A stretch of 6,125 bases of DNA from Actinomycetes bacterium (GCA_021826255.1 JAKBAZ010000082.1:1-6125), one strand, 5' to 3'. Counted from the stretch's first letter, positions 1-5,845 are shown. Numbers and translations are program-made. Notes: generated by a model from the letters alone, not told the origin.

Positions 1-501
1 CACTCCGTAGCAGGTCACGGCGAGCAAGAGCGCACCCACCGCCCACCACGGGTTGTGTCCGAGTCCGCGCCACACTCCGAGCAGGACGAGGACTCCGACC
101 AGTCCGAGGGCGAGTCCGCGTCGTTGATCGGTCCGCAAGGGTTCGTCGCGAAAGACGAGGGTGAGAAACGCGATGGTGGACAAGGGTGTGAGGGCGTTGA
201 TGAGTCCCGCCAAGACGGTCGTCGTTCGAGTCTCGGCGAGGGGAAAGAGGAGAGCGGGTACCACGTTCATCAGCAGTCCGTTCACCGCCAGGAGTCCCCA
301 CACCCGGCGAGAACGCGGTAGGGGGTTGTTGGTCAGGGCGGCGAGGCTGAGCAGGGTCAGCGCTCCGAGGAAGGAGCGTGAGAAAGCCACGCCCCCGACG
401 CTGAGGAACCCCAAGCCCTCCTTGATGAACCAGAAGGAACAGCCCCAAATAACTCCGACGCCGAGGTAGATCGGTAACCACCGTGGTACGCGTGAGGGCA
501 C
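1..501 (-). CDS. EamA/DMT-family transporter, N-terminal part (3' end outside window)
   Basis: This is a partial membrane protein of the drug/metabolite transporter superfamily; the substrate cannot be told from sequence. Reading from GTG at 501 the frame stays open for 167 codons to the window edge. I see about six hydrophobic segments, near residues 9-30, 35-56, 67-88, 96-117, 129-144 and 152-167. Family-typical features are IWGCSFWFIKEGL at 18-30, NALTPL at 102-107, and the link RDEPLRTDQRRG at 118-129 that precedes TM5 of an EamA repeat. The first EamA domain spans roughly 10-143 and the second has just begun; full-length members are usually about 290-300 residues with ten segments. The GTG start is chosen because an in-frame TAG lies four codons upstream and TAGCCT sits exactly 6 bp before it, as in other genes here. 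It is divergent from glbO. Confidence is high for the family, none for the substrate. Confidence 0.82.
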   Translation of the reverse strand, partial: MPSRVPRWLPIYLGVGVIWGCSFWFIKEGLGFLSVGGVAFSRSFLGALTLLSLAALTNNPLPRSRRVWGLLAVNGLLMNVVPALLFPLAETRTTTVLAGLINALTPLSTIAFLTLVFRDEPLRTDQRRGLALGLVGVLVLLGVWRGLGHNPWWAVGALLLAVTCYGV

Positions 502-507
502 CGCTAG

Positions 508-513
508 AGGCTA
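508..513 (-). promoter_or_regulatory. -10 element for leaderless transporter mRNA
   Basis: On the minus strand TAGCCT lies 6 bp upstream of the GTG at 501. A transcript starting 7 nt past the hexamer would begin at the start codon. No purine-rich ribosome-binding site is present between them. The transcription start is inferred. Confidence 0.5.
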
Positions 514-544
514 ACGGCCCGAGACGCCTCGTTTGGGATGGACG

Positions 545-550
545 TAGGCT
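545..550 (+). promoter_or_regulatory. -10 element for glbO, probably leaderless
   Basis: TAGGCT ends 8 bp before GTG 559. The only candidate -35 is GAGACG at 521-526 with an 18-bp spacer, a poor match. With no ribosome-binding site in the gap, transcription probably begins at or within a couple of bases of the start codon (inference). Confidence 0.45.
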
Positions 551-558
551 CCTAGTCC

Positions 559-936
559 GTGAACGAGGACTCGGTCTACGAACGCGTCGGTGGCGAGGAC
601 TTCTTTCGACGTCTCGTCGAGGGCTTTTACGAGCGCGTGGAACGCGACGACATTCTCCGACCGATGTACCCGGAGGACCTCAGTGAATCCAAGCGGGTTC
701 TCACCCTCTTTCTCGTCCAGTACTGGGGTGGTCCGGGGACGTATCTCGAAGAGCGGGGCCACCCTCGTCTGCGCATGCGTCACGTTCCGTTTCGCATCAC
801 CAAGCGAGCCCGCGACGCCTGGCTGAGCGCCATGATGGGCTCGCTCGAGGAGGCGCGAGGCGATCTCTCCGAGGACGATTTCGTGGAGATGCGGGAGTAC
901 TTTTCGATGGCCGCCACGAGCTTGCGCAACGTCTAG
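559..936 (+). CDS. glbO: Truncated haemoglobin, group II (TrHbO)
   Basis: This is a 125-residue cytosolic haem protein of the 2-on-2 globin family, group II. The group is associated with O2 binding, peroxide or NO chemistry and redox sensing. Diagnostic residues are all present: Tyr24 (B10) in EGFYERV, Tyr37 (CD1) in RPMYPED, the block QYWGGPGTY at 54-62, RGHPRLRMRH at 66-75 with proximal His75 (F8), and Trp88 (G8) in RDAWL. Length matches the family. Compared with mycobacterial TrHbO as I remember it (YPEDDL), the CD turn is one residue shorter (YPEDL). The GTG start is supported by the upstream -10 and by little extra N-terminal sequence before the conserved Y-E-x-V-G-G. It is followed after 36 bp by a small zinc-ribbon gene with its own -10, so linkage to that redox-like cluster is positional only. 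Confidence 0.93.
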   Translation: MNEDSVYERVGGEDFFRRLVEGFYERVERDDILRPMYPEDLSESKRVLTLFLVQYWGGPGTYLEERGHPRLRMRHVPFRITKRARDAWLSAMMGSLEEARGDLSEDDFVEMREYFSMAATSLRNV

Positions 937-960
937 GGCGGGCACGTGGTTCCCAGCCGG

Positions 961-966
961 TAGCGT
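961..966 (+). promoter_or_regulatory. -10 element for the zinc-ribbon gene, leaderless
   Basis: TAGCGT lies 6 bp before GTG 973. The 16 bases from 961 nearly repeat those at 1793-1808 before the glycosyltransferase gene (14 of 16 identical). No -35 or Shine-Dalgarno is seen. Confidence 0.5.
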
Positions 967-972
967 GGGGCG

Positions 973-1170
973 GTGGATCGGTACCGTTGCAGCGCGTGTG
1001 GGAACTTGACTCGATTTGACGTGGTGACCACCACGACGACGAGGGCATTCCACCACTACTCAATGGGTGGTGAGTTGAGCGTGGAGGAACCCGAGGTTCT
1101 GAACTTAACGGTCGACTCGGTGACGTGTCGCTGGTGCGGACACGGGCGCAATATCGAAACGGTGGCGTGA
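973..1170 (+). CDS. Small zinc-ribbon protein, function unknown
   Basis: This 65-residue protein is unassigned. Two knuckles frame it: C6-S-A-C9-G near the N-terminus and C52-R-W-C55-G-H near the C-terminus, a usual tetracysteine zinc-ribbon layout. Between them lie a threonine run (19-23), HHYSMGGE (27-34) and an acidic stretch. There is no membrane segment or signal peptide, so it should be cytosolic. GTG 973 is chosen because of the TAGCGT hexamer 6 bp upstream, and translation from it places the first CxxC right after MDRYR, as is common for such ribbons. Its stop overlaps the start of the next gene (GTGA), implying translational coupling with the thioredoxin-fold protein. A nucleic-acid or protein-binding zinc role is possible but not shown. 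Confidence 0.75.
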   Translation: MDRYRCSACGNLTRFDVVTTTTTRAFHHYSMGGELSVEEPEVLNLTVDSVTCRWCGHGRNIETVA

Positions 1171-1544
1171 ACCTTCGCTCCTTCGAGACTCCGCGGCGTC
1201 GACTCGCGCCGCCGTCGTGGCGGGCCCGACACGAGCAGTGGAACCTCGAGCCCATTGACTCGTGGTGGCTCGTGGTGTCCGTGAAGGCCGAATGTCGAGG
1301 TTGTGACTCCGTTCGTCACGCCGACTCCCGCCAGGTGGCGCCCTTTCGACTACTCCTTCTCTCTGCTGAGCCACTCGACTTCGACTCCGAGCCGGTTTGG
1401 GTGGCTTCCGACCTCGTCGACGACCTCGGGTTGCGCGGGGCTCCGCACTACGCGGTCGTGAGTCCCGACGGCTGGGTGGTCGCAGAAGGGGCCGTCTTCG
1501 ATCTCGAGCAGGTTCTCTCCGAAATTTCCACCCTCGTCGTGTAA
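1167..1544 (+). CDS. Thioredoxin-fold protein with CRGC motif
   Basis: This is a 125-residue cytosolic protein of probable thioredoxin-like fold. The order fits: a beta strand DSWWLVVSV (31-39), then C43-R-G-C46 where thioredoxins carry CxxC, a second strand FRLLLLSAEP (60-69), then LGLRGAPHYAVVSPDGWVVAEG (87-108), with Pro93 in the place of the cis-proline before the central strand, and a final helix LEQVLSEI. The motif lacks the usual Trp before the first Cys and the Pro of CPPC, so redox activity is uncertain; metal binding is an alternative. GTG 1167 is preferred over ATG 1125 because it overlaps the preceding stop by GTGA, whereas 1125 would lie 45 bases inside the zinc-ribbon gene and add basic residues with no family match. 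Fold assignment rests on pattern, not a search. Confidence 0.72.
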   Translation: MNLRSFETPRRRLAPPSWRARHEQWNLEPIDSWWLVVSVKAECRGCDSVRHADSRQVAPFRLLLLSAEPLDFDSEPVWVASDLVDDLGLRGAPHYAVVSPDGWVVAEGAVFDLEQVLSEISTLVV

Positions 1545-1555
1545 CACCCCGGGGT

Positions 1556-1561
1556 CAGAGT
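1556..1561 (+). promoter_or_regulatory. Weak -10-like element before the twin-CxxC gene
   Basis: CAGAGT lies 6 bp before ATG 1568, the spacing seen at other starts here, but its first base departs from TAGNNT. GGGGA at 1562-1566 is too close to the ATG to serve as a normal Shine-Dalgarno. Confidence 0.3.
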
Positions 1562-1567
1562 GGGGAT

Positions 1568-1795
1568 ATGAGAACCCCGATCCAGCACCCCTTGAGCGTC
1601 AACGTGAGTTGTGAGGACTGCGTTCGACACTCGACGCCCGAGTGCGCCGACTGTCTCGTGAGCTTCGTCATCGGGGACGCCCCGGAACACCTGACCCTCT
1701 CGACGCCCCTCGCGGCTGCGGCCGAGGTTCTCGTGAGAGAGGGCCTCGTGCCCCAGTTGAAGTATCGCCCGAGCGTCCCTTCGGCCTCCCAGTAG
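1568..1795 (+). CDS. Small twin-CxxC protein, function unknown
   Basis: This is a 75-residue protein I cannot assign to a characterised family. Its N-terminal half has C15-E-D-C18 and C26-A-D-C29 (C-x2-C-x7-C-x2-C), with acidic residues between the cysteines, suggesting a compact zinc or possibly iron-sulfur site. A strand-like CLVSFVIG (29-36) and an alanine-rich helix (48-60) follow. No signal peptide or membrane span is seen. The ATG at 1568 follows the previous stop by 23 bp and has a -10-like hexamer 6 bp upstream. The open frame continues upstream to 1397, but that part overlaps the thioredoxin-like gene in another frame and looks like a shadow. Its TAG stop doubles as the first three bases of the -10 for the next gene. 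Confidence 0.7.
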   Translation: MRTPIQHPLSVNVSCEDCVRHSTPECADCLVSFVIGDAPEHLTLSTPLAAAAEVLVREGLVPQLKYRPSVPSASQ

Positions 1796-1798
1796 CGT
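1793..1798 (+). promoter_or_regulatory. -10 element for the glycosyltransferase gene, leaderless
   Basis: TAGCGT lies 6 bp before GTG 1805. The TAG is also the stop codon of the upstream gene. There is no -35 match at 17-18 bp and no Shine-Dalgarno in the GGGCGG linker at usable distance. Confidence 0.5.
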
Positions 1799-1804
1799 GG
1801 GCGG

Positions 1805-2962
1805 GTGGCTCGCCACCTCCTCATCACTAACGACTTTCCTCCCAAGACGGGGGGAATACAGGTGTACCTCCACGAGTTATGGCGGCGGCTAGAGCCCGGT
1901 CGGGCTGTCGTTCTCACGGCCCAGTCCCACCCTGACGCGTCGGTTTTTGATGCCGAGAGCGACCTTCGAGTGGAGCGAGTGGACTCTTCGACCCTCTTCG
2001 CACCCACCCTCGGGGCCTATCGGGCCATCGAGGCCGCGATCGAACGACACCAACCCGAACTCGTTCTGCTCGACCCCGCCTGGCCCCTCGGGTTACTCGG
2101 CCCGCGACTCTCCCGGCCCTACGGAGTGGTGCTTCACGGAGCGGAAGTGACGATTCCCGGCCGACTGCCCGTCGTCGCGTCGAGTTTGCGTTACGTGCTC
2201 TCTCACGCGAGCGTCATTCTCGCCGCCGGCCACTACTGCGCGAACGAGGCCCGGCGCAACGCCGCCGAGCGCACTGCACCCATCGTGGAGGTGGCCCCGG
2301 GGGTCGACGCGGGCCGCTTCGTGCCGTTGGACGACGAGGCCCGCCGCATCGAGCGTCATCGTCGTGGAGTGAGCGAGGGGGAGTTTCTCGTCGTGTCCTA
2401 CTCCCGGCTCGTTCCGCGAAAGGGCATGGACACTCTTATTGAGGCGGCGGCCCAACTCTCACGAACTCGGCCGGGACTTCGGGTGCACATCGGGGGTGCG
2501 GGACGAGACCTTCAGCGCCTCCAACGCCTCGCCTCGCGCCGAGAGGCCCCCGTGGAGTTTCTCGGCCGGGTCCCGGACGACGAGTTACCGGCGTGGTTAG
2601 CGTCGGCCGACGTGATGGTTATGGACTGTCGTCGCCGTTGGGCTGGCCTCGAGCAGGAGGGCTTCGGAATGGTCTTTCTCGAAGCGGCGTCGTGCGCAGT
2701 TCCCCAGATTGCCGGGCGCTCCGGCGGAAGCCACGAGGCGGTGCGCGACGGTCACACGGGGCTCGTCCTCGACAATCCGCGTAGCGCCCCCGACCTCGCG
2801 AGGGCTCTCGACGACCTTTGGCGCGACGAACCTCGACGACGAGAACTGGGCGAAGCGGCTCGTCGTTGGGTGGAGGCGAGCGGAGGCTGGGACCACGCCG
2901 CACGACGTCTCGCCGAGGGTCTCGCCCCCTACGACTCGGGAGGGTCCCGGCGCGCTGAGTAG
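1805..2962 (+). CDS. GT4-family glycosyltransferase, PimB-like
   Basis: This 385-residue retaining GT-B glycosyltransferase of family 4 most resembles actinobacterial PimB' mannosyltransferases, which move mannose from GDP-mannose to phosphatidylinositol mannosides at the inner membrane face. The N-terminal acceptor domain opens with LITNDFPPKTGGIQVYL (residues 6-22) and has VLHGAEV with His111. The donor domain starts near PGVDAGRF and has SRLVPRKGMDTL with Arg201 and Lys206, which match phosphate-binding residues of the family. The E-x7-E motif is Glu285 to Glu293 in EGFGMVFLE, followed by AGRSGGSHEAV and TGLVLD. There is no signal peptide or transmembrane span, so membrane contact would be peripheral. 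GTG 1805 is set by the -10 exactly 6 bp upstream. An ROK kinase follows after 26 bp. The acceptor is inferred; another GDP-sugar GT4 role is possible. Confidence 0.88.
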   Translation: MARHLLITNDFPPKTGGIQVYLHELWRRLEPGRAVVLTAQSHPDASVFDAESDLRVERVDSSTLFAPTLGAYRAIEAAIERHQPELVLLDPAWPLGLLGPRLSRPYGVVLHGAEVTIPGRLPVVASSLRYVLSHASVILAAGHYCANEARRNAAERTAPIVEVAPGVDAGRFVPLDDEARRIERHRRGVSEGEFLVVSYSRLVPRKGMDTLIEAAAQLSRTRPGLRVHIGGAGRDLQRLQRLASRREAPVEFLGRVPDDELPAWLASADVMVMDCRRRWAGLEQEGFGMVFLEAASCAVPQIAGRSGGSHEAVRDGHTGLVLDNPRSAPDLARALDDLWRDEPRRRELGEAARRWVEASGGWDHAARRLAEGLAPYDSGGSRRAE

Positions 2963-2973
2963 ATTTGGATGCC

Positions 2974-2980
2974 GAGGAGG
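2974..2980 (+). promoter_or_regulatory. Ribosome-binding site deciding the ROK kinase start
   Basis: GAGGAGG lies 8 nt before GTG 2989 and is the best Shine-Dalgarno in this part of the window. It favours GTG 2989 over the in-frame TTG 2965, which would put this site inside the coding sequence. It also fits an internal operon gene translated from a polycistronic message. Confidence 0.7.
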
Positions 2981-2988
2981 TGGGCCAC

Positions 2989-3963
2989 GTGGCGTCCGAC
3001 ATCGCACTGGGAGTTGACGTCGGGGGGACGAAGTCCCTCGCGGTGCTGATGAGTCGGCGTGGTGAGATCATCGACGAGATCACGAGCCCCACTCCTCACG
3101 ATCCCTCTCGCGCTGCTGGTGAGGCGATGGCCGAGGTTCTGGCGGACCAGGTGCGCTCGTTGACCTCCCGGCACGGTCTTGATTCTTCAAGCGTGCCCAT
3201 TGGTATCGGAGTGCCCGGACTGGTTCGTCGAGACGGCAGTCTCGCGTACGCTCCGAATCTCCAGAGCGCCTCGGGAGCGGACCTACCCCGGGCCCTGGCC
3301 GAACGGCTGTCCAATCACTCCGTGCACGTGGAGAATGACGGCAACTGCGCCGCCCTCGCCGAGTACGCCTGGGGAGCGGCGCGGGGAATCGACGACTTCG
3401 TCATGGTGACCCTCGGGACCGGCATCGGGGGCGGACTGGTCGCGAACGGCCAGCTCGTTCGGGGTCGGAGTGGCTTTGCCGGAGAGATCGGCCACATGGT
3501 GGTCGAGGCCCGCGGAGCGCCCTGCCACTGTGGGGGCTACGGCTGCTGGGAGCGCTACGCCTCTGGTAGTGGGCTAGGGCGCTTGGCCGCACTGGCGGCG
3601 GCCGAGGGGCGCCTGCCGACCCTCTCCGTGCGTGCCGGAGCCCCTGAGCTCGTTCGGGCCGAGCACGTCACGGCCGGGGCTGCCGAGGGACTTCCCGAGG
3701 CTCTCGCCCTCCTCGACGAGGTCGCCTGGTGGCTCGCCCTCGGGCTGTCCAACTTGGCGGCCATTATGGACGCGGGCCACTTCGTCATCGGTGGGGGGCT
3801 CTCGGTGGCGGCGAACGTCATGGTGCCCGCAGCGACCACCTACCTCGCCGACCTCGTGGAGGGCTACCCCATGCGACCCCCCTTCACTCTGGTACCGTCC
3901 GCGTTCGGGGTGCGCGCCGGAGCCCTGGGGGCCGCGGAGGTCGCCTTCGAGCGCGCCGGGTGA
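2989..3963 (+). CDS. ROK-family sugar kinase, probable glucokinase
   Basis: This is a 324-residue cytosolic kinase of the ROK family, most likely phosphorylating glucose (or a related hexose) at O6 for glycolysis and glycan precursors. It has the phosphate loop DVGGTK (residues 10-15), the catalytic segment ENDGNCAALAE with Asp117 as base, GTGIGGG for nucleotide binding, and GEIGH with Glu166 and His169. The ROK zinc site is His169 with Cys179, Cys181 and Cys186 in CHCGGYGC, followed by ERYASG. FVIGGGLS near the C-terminus is also typical. GTG 2989 gives MASDIALGVDVGGTK, the normal family N-terminus. Its stop overlaps the next start (GTGA), so it is translationally coupled to the LLM protein. 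Polyphosphate or N-acyl-mannosamine kinase activity cannot be excluded. Confidence 0.9.
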   Translation: MASDIALGVDVGGTKSLAVLMSRRGEIIDEITSPTPHDPSRAAGEAMAEVLADQVRSLTSRHGLDSSSVPIGIGVPGLVRRDGSLAYAPNLQSASGADLPRALAERLSNHSVHVENDGNCAALAEYAWGAARGIDDFVMVTLGTGIGGGLVANGQLVRGRSGFAGEIGHMVVEARGAPCHCGGYGCWERYASGSGLGRLAALAAAEGRLPTLSVRAGAPELVRAEHVTAGAAEGLPEALALLDEVAWWLALGLSNLAAIMDAGHFVIGGGLSVAANVMVPAATTYLADLVEGYPMRPPFTLVPSAFGVRAGALGAAEVAFERAG

Positions 3964-4628
3964 AGATCGGCGTCATCCTCCCCACGTTTCGTGCCGACGC
4001 GGCGTCGGTGCTCGAGAGGGCCGGACGCGTCAGTGACCTCGGTCTCGACGGAGTGTTCGCCTACGACCACCTCTTTCCTCCCGGAGAGCCCGAGCGCCCC
4101 TCGCTCAGTCCGTTCCCCCTGCTCTCCGCCGTGGCCGCGAGAGAGGAGCGTCTCGTTCTCGGACCCCTCGTGGCGCGAGTGGGACACGGTTCACCCGAGC
4201 ACATCAGCGCGTCGGTGCGGGCACTCGAGACTCTCGCGCCCGGGCGAGTCCGGTGCGCCCTCGGGGTGGGTGACGCGCAGGCTCGTCTCGAGATGGCCGC
4301 CTTCGGTCTCGTCACCACGAGTGTGTCGGAGCGCCGTGACGAGCTCGCGACCATCGCTCGCTCCCTCGACGTACCGGTCTGGATCGGCGGAAAGAGTGAG
4401 GCCCTCGTCGCTCTCGCCGACCAACTGGGGGCCGCCCTCAACCTCTGGCAGTCACCCCTCGGCGAGGTGGAGCGTTGGGCGAGTACCCGCGAGGTCACCT
4501 GGGCCGGCGTGGCTCCCGACGACGTCGAGCCCTGGCTCGACGCCCTCGCCACTGCCGGGGTGAGTTGGTGCGTGGTGACGAGTCGTACTTCCCTCGAGCG
4601 TCTCGCCGCCTGGTCCGCTCGGCGCTAG
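3960..4628 (+). CDS. Compact LLM-class (luciferase-like) oxidoreductase
   Basis: This 222-residue protein is of the bacterial luciferase-like family, often coenzyme F420- or FMN-dependent in actinobacteria. The N-terminus KIGVILPTF (2-10) followed by AGRVSDLGLDGVFAYDHLF (21-39) is canonical for the first beta-alpha units of the TIM barrel. The pattern LVLGPLVARVGHGSPEHISASVRALETLAPGR and then LGVGDAQ continues it. PVWIGGKSEALVALADQLGAALNLW matches the late-barrel strand and helix where family members read WIGG-S. It is clearly shorter than the usual 280-340 residues, with the middle insertion region missing rather than frameshifted. GTG 3960 overlaps the ROK stop by four bases; extending upstream would read through the ROK gene out of frame. 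The substrate is unknown. Being in the sugar-kinase operon hints at a sugar or glycolipid link, which is inference. Confidence 0.82.
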   Translation: MKIGVILPTFRADAASVLERAGRVSDLGLDGVFAYDHLFPPGEPERPSLSPFPLLSAVAAREERLVLGPLVARVGHGSPEHISASVRALETLAPGRVRCALGVGDAQARLEMAAFGLVTTSVSERRDELATIARSLDVPVWIGGKSEALVALADQLGAALNLWQSPLGEVERWASTREVTWAGVAPDDVEPWLDALATAGVSWCVVTSRTSLERLAAWSARR

Positions 4629-4633
4629 TTCAC

Positions 4634-4639
4634 TAGAGT
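4634..4639 (+). promoter_or_regulatory. -10 element for alaC, leaderless
   Basis: TAGAGT lies 6 bp before ATG 4646. The alternative GTG 4643 is only 3 bp away, so the spacing shared by other starts in this window selects 4646. No -35 or Shine-Dalgarno is visible. Confidence 0.5.
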
Positions 4640-4645
4640 GCCGTG

Positions 4646-5845
4646 ATGGAGTTTCGTCGCATCAATGGGCTTCCCCCCTACGTCTTCGCTCACATCAACG
4701 GGTTGAAGGCCCAGGCGCGAGCTCAGGGTCGAGACATCGTGGACTTCGGCTTCGGTAACCCGGACCTGCCGAGCCCCGACCTCGCGGTCGAAAAGTTGGC
4801 CGAAGCCGCGCACAATCCCAAGAATCACCGGTACTCGGCGTCGCGGGGACTGCCTAATCTTCGAGCGGCGATGGCGCGACGTTACAAGACGCTCTTCGAC
4901 GTCGATCTCGATCCCGATACCGAGGTCGTGACGACTATCGGGGCGAAAGAGGGCATCACCCACCTCATGTGGGTGTTGTTAGGACCGGGCGACAGCGCCC
5001 TCGTTCCCTCCCCGTCCTACCCGATTCACCTCGCGGGTCCCGGGTTCGCCGGCGCCCAGGTCATCACCGTGCCGATGGTGGATCCCGGCTCGAGCGAAGT
5101 GGATCCGGGGGAGAGTTTCTTTGACGGGTTGACCCGGGCCTGGGCTGACGCCACGGTGAAGCCGCGGGTCATCATCTGCTCATTTCCCCATAACCCCACG
5201 AGCGCCGTGGTCGACCTGGCCTTCATGGAGCGCCTGGTCGCCTTCGCTCTCGAGCACGAGATCGTGGTCTGTCACGACTTCGCCTACGCCGATCTCGGTT
5301 TCGACGGTTACCAACCGCCGTCGATTCTTCAGGTGCCGCGCGCGAAAGAGTGTTGCGTCGAGCTCTACACCTTGACGAAGTCCTTCTCGATGGCCGGTTG
5401 GCGAGTCGGGTTCATGGTGGGTAACGCCGAGGTGGTGGCGGCTCTCACCAAGCTGAAGAGTTACCTCGACTACGGGACCTTTCAGCCCGTCCAGATCGCC
5501 GCCATCGTGGCGATGAACGAGGCGTCGGACTACCCCGACCAGTTACGGACGATCTACCACTCCCGTCGCGACACGCTGATCGACGGTCTGGCGCGGATCG
5601 GCTGGCCAGTTGTTGCCCCTAAGGGGTCGATGTTCGTGTGGGCCCCGATCCCTGAGCCCTACGCCGCGATGGGCTCCCTGGAGTTCGCGACCCACCTCAT
5701 CACGGAGGCCGAGGTCGCGACGAGCCCCGGCGTCGGCTTCGGTGACGGGGGCGACGGGCACGTTCGTTTCGCCCTCATCGAGAACGAACTCCGCACTCAC
5801 CAGGCGATTCGCAACCTTCGCCGGGCGCTCTCCCACCTGCACTAG
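4646..5845 (+). CDS. alaC: Alanine-forming aminotransferase AlaC
   Basis: This is a 399-residue fold-type I PLP aminotransferase, class I/II, closest in my memory to E. coli AlaC, which makes alanine from pyruvate with glutamate as amino donor. Blocks match along the whole length: RRINGLPPYVF (4-14), FGFGNPDLPSP, HRYSASRGLPNLR, TTIGAKEG, PSPSYPIHLAG, FPHNPT with Asn183, HDFAYADLGFDG with Asp211 and Tyr214, TLTKSFSMAGWRVGFMVGN with the PLP-binding Lys245, KSYLDYGTFQP, and HVRFALIEN with carboxylate-binding Arg374. It is cytosolic and of normal length. The ATG at 4646 starts directly at EFRRINGLPPYVF and agrees with the -10 spacing; GTG 4643 would add one residue. It is 17 bp after the LLM gene but has its own -10, so it may be transcribed both from the operon and alone. 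LL-diaminopimelate aminotransferase is a related alternative but fits less well. Confidence 0.9.
   Translation: MEFRRINGLPPYVFAHINGLKAQARAQGRDIVDFGFGNPDLPSPDLAVEKLAEAAHNPKNHRYSASRGLPNLRAAMARRYKTLFDVDLDPDTEVVTTIGAKEGITHLMWVLLGPGDSALVPSPSYPIHLAGPGFAGAQVITVPMVDPGSSEVDPGESFFDGLTRAWADATVKPRVIICSFPHNPTSAVVDLAFMERLVAFALEHEIVVCHDFAYADLGFDGYQPPSILQVPRAKECCVELYTLTKSFSMAGWRVGFMVGNAEVVAALTKLKSYLDYGTFQPVQIAAIVAMNEASDYPDQLRTIYHSRRDTLIDGLARIGWPVVAPKGSMFVWAPIPEPYAAMGSLEFATHLITEAEVATSPGVGFGDGGDGHVRFALIENELRTHQAIRNLRRALSHLH

Larger units (their letters stand above)
502..558. promoter_or_regulatory. Divergent intergenic region with an imperfect palindrome over the glbO -10
   Basis: This 57-bp gap separates the minus-strand transporter from glbO. 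It holds one -10-like hexamer per direction (508-513 minus, 545-550 plus). Bases 540-558 form an interrupted palindrome, GGAC-g-TAGG-ct-CCTA-GTCC, covering the plus-strand -10. It could be an operator for glbO, or chance in GC-rich DNA. No Shine-Dalgarno is visible for either gene. Confidence 0.35.

Noticed and set aside
511..1056. Long minus-strand open frame opposite glbO (181 codons)
   Set aside because: It is antisense to a well-supported globin; the product shows no recognisable motifs and the frame is expected in GC-rich DNA.
1397..1567. Upstream extension of the twin-CxxC protein
   Set aside because: It overlaps the thioredoxin-like gene in another frame and gives an Arg/Gly-rich shadow; the ATG at 1568 has a positioned -10-like element.
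2965..2988. TTG start for the ROK kinase
   Set aside because: It would place a strong Shine-Dalgarno (2974-2980) inside the gene; GTG 2989 gives the normal family N-terminus.
3729..3959. Upstream extension of the LLM protein
   Set aside because: It lies inside the ROK kinase in another frame; the family N-terminus KIGVILPTF begins at the GTG at 3960.
4643..4645. GTG start for alaC
   Set aside because: It lies only 3 bp after the -10 hexamer, while ATG 4646 has the 6-bp spacing shared with other genes and adds nothing unusual.
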